The notes beneath the pieces were generated by a model. That model was not told the origin of the DNA. It saw only the letters and a program-made list of their open reading frames with translations, and did not search any database. Source: an uncultured Prevotellaceae bacterium (GTDB taxonomy: Bacteria > Bacteroidota > Bacteroidia > Bacteroidales > Bacteroidaceae). From it: a stretch of DNA of 46,433 nt. Position numbers and translations under genes: made by a program. Positions 31,527-38,400 of this stretch are shown here, piece by piece (position 1 is the stretch's first letter; the number at the start of each line of letters is the position of its first letter). Location: positions 1 through 46,433 of the forward strand of contig ONDJ01000015.1 in assembly GCA_900316575.1 (NCBI GenBank), in the 5' to 3' direction.

Positions 31527-33641
31527 ATGGACAAACTTACCTTTAAAAACCTGCTTCAAGAGAGCGGCAAACAGCTCAGAGCAGGAAGCCTGCGCGCTGC
31601 GCTACAAACGATGAACACTTTGGCTGGGCTGATGGCTAATAGTGAAATCGCCGCGCGTATTTATAATATAGAGCGAGCCTATAGTGCGTTGCTCACCTAT
31701 TTTAGGAGCGGCGCAGTCGATAAAGGACGCGAAGAGATGTACACACGCTTCCTCAGCGATGCCGATGCCATTTACAGGGAGCTCATGCGGCAATTCTTGA
31801 TTGTGCATACCGATACAGCCTATGCAAAAGCCCACCAAGTGTTGCGAGAAATGGGACAGAGCGATGAGCCCTTTGCAGAAACTGCGTTCCATTCCCAATT
31901 GATGCAGACGCTTTTTGAACGCATTTGGGTTTCAGAGCCATTCACGGATGCAGTAACCCAAGCCGTACTCTGTTTTATGAACGACGCTATGGCTGAGGTT
32001 GAGCGAAAACAGATGATCGTCAGTGCCCTAACGTTGTCTTCGCTCGAAGTCTTTGACGCGCAAAAGACATTGTTGCTCATCACGCTTTCACGCCACGATG
32101 ACGTATTCGTTCGTTCGCGCGCTATGATGGGCATGGCATTCGTCTTCATGAAATATGCTAACAACATTGAGCGCTATCCTAATTTGACCAACGCCATACG
32201 CATTGCTTACGAAGACACATCAGCGCGGCGCGAATTAGCCGAGCTCCAGATGCAATTACTGCTCAGCTTAGAAGCCAAACAGATAGCGCAGAGCCTGCGC
32301 GAAGAAATCTTGCCCGAAATGCTCAAGGAGACCGGCGGAAAAATGCCTACCGACAAAGAAACACTCACGCGGCTCAATGCCGAAATGTCCGAGCTGGGGC
32401 TTAACCCCGAATGGGAAAAAGATGCCAAGCGCTCCGAGATAGGCAAGAAGATACATCGCATGATAGAGATGCAGCAAAAAGGAGCCGACGTTTATCTCTC
32501 ATCGTTTTCCATGCTCAAGGGGCGTTTCTCTTTCTTCAGAAAAGCAGTCAATTGGTTCCTGCCCTTTTCGGCTGACAATCTCGAAGTGCAACTCGATGAA
32601 CCACGCAAAGCTTTCATTGCGCTCTTAGATAAATTCGGAATGCTTTGCGACAGCGACAAATACAGCATGTCGTTGCTTATAGCCCAAATGCCAGCGTCAC
32701 AATTTGCGCTCATACAAACACAAATTCAATCTATGTTGCCCGATGAAAAAGACATCGTGCAGCCCGAACTCACATTCACAACGGCTCTGCGCACTTGCTT
32801 GCAAGACTACTATCGCTTTGCTACGCTCTTCCATCACGGCGATGCACGCCTCAACCCCTTCAATCGCTCATTGCTCTTCATTGGGATGTCGCCTTTCAAG
32901 GCTATAATCGGCACAGGCGAAATGTTGCAGCAAATAGCCAACTTCGCCTTTGATGAAAAGAACTACACGATAGCCCTGCCGCTTATCGAGCAATTGATTG
33001 ACGAAGAGCCCACAGCCCGATTGTGGCAGATGGCAGGCTATAGTTATCAGTGCTTAGGCGATTTCGAAAAGGCGGTGACGGCTTATGAGCGGAGCGAACT
33101 TTTTGGCGAGCCCAGCGCGTGGACCATTCGTCAGCTTGCAGCTTGCCATCGAGCCGCTGGGCATTATGAAAAAGCCTTAGCTTACTACGACCAAATGGAT
33201 GCCGAGCAAGGCAGCAAGGTAGGAATACTCATTCGTCGGGCACAATGTTTAGAAAATATGGGACGCATAGACGAATGTGTAGAAATGCTCTATCAAGTAG
33301 ATTACTTAGAAGAAGAACCCGGGGAGGGGGCGCAAGCATTGCTGAAAGTGCTTTTCCATGCAGCACGTTTCAAGGATGCTATTCGCACTGGCGAACGCAT
33401 TCTTGCTGCCAACCCCACAATGACTGACCGTTTGCTCACTGCTCATGCCACATGGCTCGCCGGCGATACCGCCGAGGCTATAGCACGCTACAAAGGATAC
33501 TTCTCGCGCATTGACGACACGCTAAAAGCCGAAAAGCCCGTCGAAGCATTGCTGTTTGAGAATGAACGCGACTTTCTGTTGCAAAACGGAAAAACGCAAG
33601 TGGACTTGCAAATAATGGCCGATGCTATTGCCGAAATCTAA
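31527..33641 (+). CDS. Large TPR-repeat protein, unknown function (704 aa)
   Basis: A soluble helical protein without signal peptide. The N-terminal two thirds (about 1-460) are helical without a recognised domain. The C-terminal part (about 470-660) contains tetratricopeptide repeats such as ALPLIEQLIDEEPTARLW, AGYSYQCLGDFEKAVTAYER, ACHRAAGHYEKALAYYDQM and AQCLENMGRIDECVEMLYQ. It probably acts as a protein-binding scaffold in the cytoplasm. It is co-transcribed with the upstream anchored binding protein (24-base gap); kdsA follows but has its own promoter. I do not recognise a named family. Confidence 0.75.
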   Translation: MDKLTFKNLLQESGKQLRAGSLRAALQTMNTLAGLMANSEIAARIYNIERAYSALLTYFRSGAVDKGREEMYTRFLSDADAIYRELMRQFLIVHTDTAYAKAHQVLREMGQSDEPFAETAFHSQLMQTLFERIWVSEPFTDAVTQAVLCFMNDAMAEVERKQMIVSALTLSSLEVFDAQKTLLLITLSRHDDVFVRSRAMMGMAFVFMKYANNIERYPNLTNAIRIAYEDTSARRELAELQMQLLLSLEAKQIAQSLREEILPEMLKETGGKMPTDKETLTRLNAEMSELGLNPEWEKDAKRSEIGKKIHRMIEMQQKGADVYLSSFSMLKGRFSFFRKAVNWFLPFSADNLEVQLDEPRKAFIALLDKFGMLCDSDKYSMSLLIAQMPASQFALIQTQIQSMLPDEKDIVQPELTFTTALRTCLQDYYRFATLFHHGDARLNPFNRSLLFIGMSPFKAIIGTGEMLQQIANFAFDEKNYTIALPLIEQLIDEEPTARLWQMAGYSYQCLGDFEKAVTAYERSELFGEPSAWTIRQLAACHRAAGHYEKALAYYDQMDAEQGSKVGILIRRAQCLENMGRIDECVEMLYQVDYLEEEPGEGAQALLKVLFHAARFKDAIRTGERILAANPTMTDRLLTAHATWLAGDTAEAIARYKGYFSRIDDTLKAEKPVEALLFENERDFLLQNGKTQVDLQIMADAIAEI

Positions 33642-33669
33642 GCATAGAGAAACGAAAAGCATCTTCTCT

Positions 33670-33701
33670 TTTGTGCCTTAACGCTTAGCGAACTACTTTT
33701 G
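33670..33701 (+). promoter_or_regulatory. Promoter of kdsA
   Basis: TTTG (33670-33673) is followed after 20 bases by TACTTTTG (33694-33701), a textbook Bacteroidetes promoter. It overlaps an upstream in-frame ATG (33699), so translation should start at ATG 33732. Confidence 0.75.
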
Positions 33702-33731
33702 CAAACCCATACAAAAAGCCTTTTCTTTTTT

Positions 33732-34484
33732 ATGAAACCCATATTCATAGCCGGGCCATGCGTTATCGAAGATTCTAATATCCTGGAGCAAGTGGCAACA
33801 GAGCTATCAGCTCTGCGTGACGAACTCGGCATTACGATTTACTTCAAAGCCTCTTTCGACAAAGCCAATCGCACGTCGCTCAGCAGTTTTCGCGGGCCAG
33901 GCTTAGAGCGAGGCTTGCAAATGCTCAGTGACATCAAGAGCAAATACGCACTGCCTATCCTTACTGACATACACGAAAGCTATCAGGCCGAGGCAGTAGG
34001 CAAAGTGGCAGATGTGCTTCAAATCCCAGCTTTCCTTTGTCGTCAGACCGACTTGCTCGTAGCAGCTGCCAAGACGGGGCGAATAGTCAACATCAAGAAA
34101 GCCCAATTCCTCTCGGGCGAAGACATGCAATATCCCGTAGAGAAAGCCCGCAATTCGGGTGCTACCGAAATTTGGCTCACCGAGCGTGGCAACACCTTTG
34201 GCTACAACAACTTGGTGGTTGACTTCCGCAACATACCCACCATGTTCCGCTTCACGCCTCGCGTTGTGATGGATTGCACCCACTGTGTGCAACGCCCTGG
34301 AGCTGCTGGCGGAAAGACGGGTGGCGACCGGCAGTTTATCCCCGCTATGGCATTGGCAGCAAAAGCCTTTGGTGCTAACGGCTTTTTCTTTGAAACGCAT
34401 CCCACTCCCGACGAAGCTAAGAGCGACGGCCCCAACATGTTGCCGCTTAGCGAGCTTGGAGCGGTCATAAAGAGCTTGTTATAA
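33732..34484 (+). CDS. kdsA: 3-deoxy-8-phosphooctulonate synthase (KDO-8-P synthase)
   Basis: It condenses arabinose-5-phosphate with phosphoenolpyruvate to KDO-8-phosphate, for the lipopolysaccharide inner core. From ATG 33732 the protein has 250 residues and starts MKPIFIAGPCVIED. It has the conserved YFKASFDKANRTS, LPILTDIHE, LQIPAFLCRQTDLL, NIKKAQFLS and MDCTHCVQRPG segments. The end GFFFETHPTPDEAKSDGPNM is also canonical. The Cys in DCTHC versus metal-site residues cannot settle metal dependence by eye. It lies 108 bases before kdsD, so two successive KDO steps are neighbours. Confidence 0.95.
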   Translation: MKPIFIAGPCVIEDSNILEQVATELSALRDELGITIYFKASFDKANRTSLSSFRGPGLERGLQMLSDIKSKYALPILTDIHESYQAEAVGKVADVLQIPAFLCRQTDLLVAAAKTGRIVNIKKAQFLSGEDMQYPVEKARNSGATEIWLTERGNTFGYNNLVVDFRNIPTMFRFTPRVVMDCTHCVQRPGAAGGKTGGDRQFIPAMALAAKAFGANGFFFETHPTPDEAKSDGPNMLPLSELGAVIKSLL

Positions 34485-34490
34485 CCAACA

Positions 34491-34577
34491 TTAAAGGTTA
34501 AAGATTAAAGCTGCTCGCCGCTAACTTAAATCTTAAACATCGCCGCAAGCTTTAACCTTTTAACGATAAACTCTAAA
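34491..34577. repeat. GGTTAAA/TTTAACC repeat pair between kdsA and kdsD
   Basis: A left arm of TTAAAGGTTAAAGATTAAAG (34491-34510) faces a right arm AGCTTTAACCTTTTAACG (34547-34564), able to pair as a long AU-rich stem. Similar heptads fill the spacers at 35543-35683 and 36983-37066. Confidence 0.6.
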
Positions 34578-34591
34578 CATTCACCTCAAAA

Positions 34592-35542
34592 ATGAGTAAA
34601 TGGACAGACGTAGCGAAGCAATGCTTGCGCGATGAAGCCGAAGCCCTGCTTGCGCTCATTCCTACAATAGGCAGTGACTTTGACCATGCGGTTGAAGTCA
34701 TCTTGTCGTGCAAAGGCAAAGTCATCGTCACAGGCGTTGGCAAGAGTGGACAGATAGGAGCCAAGATAGCCGCAACGCTCAGTAGCACGGGGACACCCAG
34801 CTTTTTTGTCAATCCTTTAGACGTTTTTCATGGCGACCTTGGCGTGATAACCCCCGACGATGTAGTGCTTGCCATTAGCAACAGCGGCCATACCGACGAG
34901 CTGCTCCGCTTTGTGCCTTATCTCACACGCCACGCCATTCCTATCATAGCCATAACGGGCAATGCTCAGTCGCTCCTTGCCAAAAACAGTGTGGCACATC
35001 TTTCTGCCTACGTAGCTCACGAGGCTTGCCCCTTAGGGTTAGCCCCAACCAGTAGCACCACAGCCACACTGGCTATAGGCGATGCCTTGGCTTGCGCACT
35101 GATTGAAGCCCGACAATTCAAGGAAGCCGACTTCGCTCAGTTTCATCCAGGCGGTTCGTTGGGCAAGCGTCTCTTGACAAAAGCCGAAGACGTGATGTAT
35201 CGCGAGAACCTACCTGTCATTAAACCCGAAACCCCCTTGGCTGATACACTCATCCACATGAGCGAAGGACGCTTGGGGCTCTGTGTCATCGAAGAAAGCC
35301 AAAAGATTGTGGGCATCATCACCGATGGCGATTTGCGACGAGCTTTGCAAGCCAACCACGATGCTTTCTTTGCACTCAAGGCCGCGGATATCATGTCAAA
35401 GAACCCCAAGACCGTAAGCCCCGACACTCCGATAACCACCGTAGAAAACATCCTCAGCACCAACAAAATTCACGCAGTGATTGTGGCAGACGAAGCCCAT
35501 CACGTGTTAGGTATCGTCGATTCGTTCAGCACGTTGCTCTAA
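34592..35542 (+). CDS. kdsD: Arabinose-5-phosphate isomerase (KpsF/GutQ family)
   Basis: This 316-residue enzyme converts ribulose-5-phosphate to arabinose-5-phosphate, the substrate of the neighbouring KdsA. The SIS domain (about 35-170) contains VTGVGKSGQIGAKIAATLSSTGTPSFF, HGDLGVI, AISNSGHTDELL and ACPLGLAPTSSTTATLAIGDALA. Two CBS domains follow (about 205-316; KAEDVMYRENLPVI, ADIMSKNPKTVSP). Length and order match KdsD/KpsF. Likely expressed with kdsA, given direction and proximity; the spacer holds an AU-rich inverted repeat rather than a clear terminator. Confidence 0.93.
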   Translation: MSKWTDVAKQCLRDEAEALLALIPTIGSDFDHAVEVILSCKGKVIVTGVGKSGQIGAKIAATLSSTGTPSFFVNPLDVFHGDLGVITPDDVVLAISNSGHTDELLRFVPYLTRHAIPIIAITGNAQSLLAKNSVAHLSAYVAHEACPLGLAPTSSTTATLAIGDALACALIEARQFKEADFAQFHPGGSLGKRLLTKAEDVMYRENLPVIKPETPLADTLIHMSEGRLGLCVIEESQKIVGIITDGDLRRALQANHDAFFALKAADIMSKNPKTVSPDTPITTVENILSTNKIHAVIVADEAHHVLGIVDSFSTLL

Positions 35543-35577
35543 AAAGGTTGAAGTTCAAAGGTAAAAAAGCTGGTAAC

Positions 35578-35644
35578 GCGGGCATCCTCGCCCGCAAGAA
35601 TGCCATTGATGCGACAAATGCGGGCGAAGACGAACGCGCTCCAA
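35578..35644 (+). repeat. Palindromic intergenic repeat, diverged double copy
   Basis: GCGGGCATCCTCGCCCGC (35578-35595) and TGCGGGCGAAGACGAACGCG plus CTCCAAAC (35619-35646) are related to the other GC-rich units. It is embedded between AAGGTT and AACCTTT heptads. Confidence 0.6.
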
Positions 35645-35683
35645 ACCTTTAACCACGGACCTTTAACCTCTAACCTTCCAAAC

Positions 35684-36982
35684 ATGTTCAGACGACAAGT
35701 TCTTTCTTTTGTATTCATACTATTCTTCACTGCCACACTCTCGGCTCAGCAGCGAGTTGATAGTTTGGCAGTCCGTATGTTGCGCAGCGATTTTGGCGTG
35801 ACTTTCACCACTGGCAACAGCATACGTCTCTTCCACACAGGGCAAGAAAAGTTTGACGACCTCTTTCCTGCCGTGCGCCGAGCCCGCCACTCCATCCACC
35901 TTGAGTATTTCAATTTCAGAAACGACAGCATTTCGTCGGTGCTCTTCGAGATATTGGCAGAGAAAGCTGCCCAGGGTGTCAAGGTCAGAGCGCTCTTCGA
36001 TGGGTTTGGCAATTCGTCAAACAATCGTCCGCTCAAAGCCCACCATCTCAAGTCGCTACGTCGCCGAGGCATCGAAATCGTGGAGTTCGACCGCATCAAG
36101 TTTCCATGGATAAACCATGCGTTCTATCGCGACCACCGCAAGATTGTAGTCATTGACGACAGCATAGCCTACGTTGGCGGTATGAACGTTGCCGACTACT
36201 ACATAGGAGGCAAAGAGGAATTCGGCGATTGGCGCGACATCCACATGCGTCTTGAAGGCCCTGTCGTAGCTCAGTTGCAAGACATTTTCGTTGGCTTTTG
36301 GAACAAAGTCACCCAGCAGCGCATAGACCTCGAGCCTGTTGAGACGATTTCGCCTTTGCCCAATACCACATCGGTCACTGCGCAATGCAAGTCCGATACG
36401 TCGGTTAGCCAGCTGCCTTTCGTTGCCACAAACGCCATGGTAGGCGTTGTGGATCGTGTGCCCAACCAAACCCCAAAGATAATCCGTCAAACATTTCTCA
36501 CACTCATCGACGGCGCACAGACGCAAATACAGATCATCAACCCCTACTTCATGCCAGGCCGCAAGATAATGCGTGCTTTGAAACGTGCGTTGAAACGAGG
36601 CGTTGACGTACAAATCCTGGTGAGCGACAAGAGCGACATTCCCGTGACGCCTCGCGTTGTGGAGCGCAACGTTTACAAGCTCATGAAGCGAGGAGCTCAA
36701 GTGTATATGTACACGGGCGGGTTTCATCATAGCAAAATCATGATGGTCGATAGCATTGTGAGTTTTGCAGGCTCAGCCAACCTCAATGCCCGAAGCCTAC
36801 GCTACGACTACGAATGCAACCTCCTCATCTGTGATAAAGACGCGACCCATGCACTGCAGCAAGTGTTCGAAACCGACAAGCGGCAGCGCTGTTACCGCCT
36901 CACTCCAGAAGCATGGAGGACCTACAGCCGCAGCCGCCGATTTGCTGGGTGGTTCTATCAGATCCTAACGCCTTTCCTATAG
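35684..36982 (+). CDS. Phospholipase-D-family protein, cardiolipin-synthase-like, with signal peptide
   Basis: This 432-residue protein has two HKD-type active sites: His151-x-Lys153-x4-Asp158 in DHRKIVVIDD, and His349-x-Lys351-x4-Asp356 in HSKIMMVD. Each is followed by the usual GG/GS-N segment (YVGGMNVADYY, FAGSANLNARS). This layout fits cardiolipin synthase, which joins two phosphatidylglycerols. Instead of the usual two transmembrane helices the N-terminus is one hydrophobic stretch ending ATLSAQQ, like a cleavable signal peptide, suggesting a periplasmic enzyme. An earlier in-frame ATG (35600) lies inside the repeat and is rejected. A phospholipase or phosphatidyltransferase with another substrate is possible. 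Confidence 0.85.
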   Translation: MFRRQVLSFVFILFFTATLSAQQRVDSLAVRMLRSDFGVTFTTGNSIRLFHTGQEKFDDLFPAVRRARHSIHLEYFNFRNDSISSVLFEILAEKAAQGVKVRALFDGFGNSSNNRPLKAHHLKSLRRRGIEIVEFDRIKFPWINHAFYRDHRKIVVIDDSIAYVGGMNVADYYIGGKEEFGDWRDIHMRLEGPVVAQLQDIFVGFWNKVTQQRIDLEPVETISPLPNTTSVTAQCKSDTSVSQLPFVATNAMVGVVDRVPNQTPKIIRQTFLTLIDGAQTQIQIINPYFMPGRKIMRALKRALKRGVDVQILVSDKSDIPVTPRVVERNVYKLMKRGAQVYMYTGGFHHSKIMMVDSIVSFAGSANLNARSLRYDYECNLLICDKDATHALQQVFETDKRQRCYRLTPEAWRTYSRSRRFAGWFYQILTPFL

Positions 36983-37066
36983 TTAAAAGGTTAGCGGTAA
37001 AAGTATAATGGTTAGAGCCCCCTGCTGCATACTTTAACCTTTAGACTCATAACCTATAGACTTTCA
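36982..37066. repeat. GGTTA/TAACC repeat pair before the acyltransferase gene
   Basis: AGTTAAAAGGTTAGCGGTAA (from 36981) faces TACTTTAACCTTTAGAC (37030-37046) and ATAACCTATAGAC, a weaker copy of the inverted heptad pattern seen at 34491-34577. Confidence 0.45.
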
Positions 37067-37111
37067 GAATATTCTCAACAAACAATTCCCTCACACTCTC
37101 GTATTATAAAA

Positions 37112-38371
37112 ATGATGAAAACACGCGATAATTCCTTTTCTATACTCAAAGCTTTCGCTGTAGTCTTGCTGGTGTTGCTGAGTTGCACGCCTTGGGCCGT
37201 TGTTGCTGATTTCGTTGGAATGGTAGCCATGCCCGCTTTCTTTTTGTGCGTGGGCTATTTCTTCAATACCGACCACGTTGGCCATCCTGCTGAATACGTA
37301 GAGCGTCGCGTGCGCCAGCTCTATTTTCCTTTCCTCAAGTGGGCCATAGCACTGCTGGTGCTTCACAACGCGTGGTTCTCCATCGGGCTCCTGAGCGAAA
37401 CCATAGGCAATGCGCAGGGAATGGTGCTTCACCCCTACACCTGGCACGAGTTTAGCCAGCGACTTTGGAGCATCGTTTTCAACATGTCGGGCTACGACGA
37501 GTTCTTTGCCCAGACCTTTTGGGTTTTTCGTGCCTTGTTGCTGGCAAACATAGGTTTTTTGGTGCTGTTCATCCTTGGCCGTAAGATTTCGCGTTTTGAA
37601 AACGACAAAGAGATAGGCTGGGCGATCTTTACGATTAGTTTTCTCGCCGTTCTTTGGCAAGTGCTCGGCGGGCTCGTCGTTACGGGTGTCGCTGGGGGAG
37701 GCTATCGCGAATTGCTAGCCCTGTTCTTCATCAGCTGCGGATTTCTATTTCGCCAATACCGCCAGTCGATCGAAATCGATTGGCGCACCTATCTGCTCTG
37801 CTTGTGTGTGTGGATTCCTTTTGGGTGGTTCTATCCTGTTGGCATGGAGGCCCAGTCCGACATTCTTCACTTCATTGCCTTACCGCTACCAGCCATAGCC
37901 GGTTTCCTTTTGTTGCTCGGACTTTCTGAAATCGTGTCGCGCTACCAAAACACTGCTTCGCGCTTGCTCGCTTATGTAGGCGACAATTATCTGTGTGTCA
38001 CTGCTTTCCACTTGCTCGCTTTCAAGTTTGTGAGCATGTTGAAGGTGGGCATTTACGGTCTCTCGTGGGAGCAAGTGGCCGCTCATCCCGTAGTTGGCGG
38101 CGGGTATTGGTGGGACTTCCTTTGGTTGCTCTATTTGATAGCCGGCGTAGTTCTTCCCTTGCTTGTGCGTCAGGTTTATCTCAACCTCACCGAAGGCCGC
38201 CGCTGGAGTTTTGGCAAATGGGGCGACATGGTCTTCGACCTTTTGCTACTCATCGGCGCAACACTCTTGAAACTGCTTAAAGCCATTGCCCTGGGGCTCT
38301 ACAATTTTATTCTCAATTTCTTCCGCGCCTTGGGCGAGTTCCTAAAGGCCAGCAGCCCTAAAGACGAATAA
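37112..38371 (+). CDS. Membrane acyltransferase, acyltransferase-3 family
   Basis: This 419-residue polytopic protein has about ten or more hydrophobic segments and the acyltransferase-3 look: SILKAFAVVLLVLLS near the N-terminus, MPAFFLCVGYFFN, a basic loop ERRVRQLYFPFLKWA, a Trp/Tyr-rich membrane part and a late amphipathic, basic region. Such proteins acetylate or otherwise acylate surface polysaccharides or lipids at the inner membrane. It is the last gene of the rightward KDO/phospholipid run. The start may be ATG 37112 or 37115. Substrate unknown. The conserved catalytic His near the N-terminus is not obvious, so family membership is probable rather than certain. Confidence 0.75.
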   Translation: MMKTRDNSFSILKAFAVVLLVLLSCTPWAVVADFVGMVAMPAFFLCVGYFFNTDHVGHPAEYVERRVRQLYFPFLKWAIALLVLHNAWFSIGLLSETIGNAQGMVLHPYTWHEFSQRLWSIVFNMSGYDEFFAQTFWVFRALLLANIGFLVLFILGRKISRFENDKEIGWAIFTISFLAVLWQVLGGLVVTGVAGGGYRELLALFFISCGFLFRQYRQSIEIDWRTYLLCLCVWIPFGWFYPVGMEAQSDILHFIALPLPAIAGFLLLLGLSEIVSRYQNTASRLLAYVGDNYLCVTAFHLLAFKFVSMLKVGIYGLSWEQVAAHPVVGGGYWWDFLWLLYLIAGVVLPLLVRQVYLNLTEGRRWSFGKWGDMVFDLLLLIGATLLKLLKAIALGLYNFILNFFRALGEFLKASSPKDE

Positions 38372-38400
38372 GTGCTAACAAAGAATATGTTGGTTGCGGA

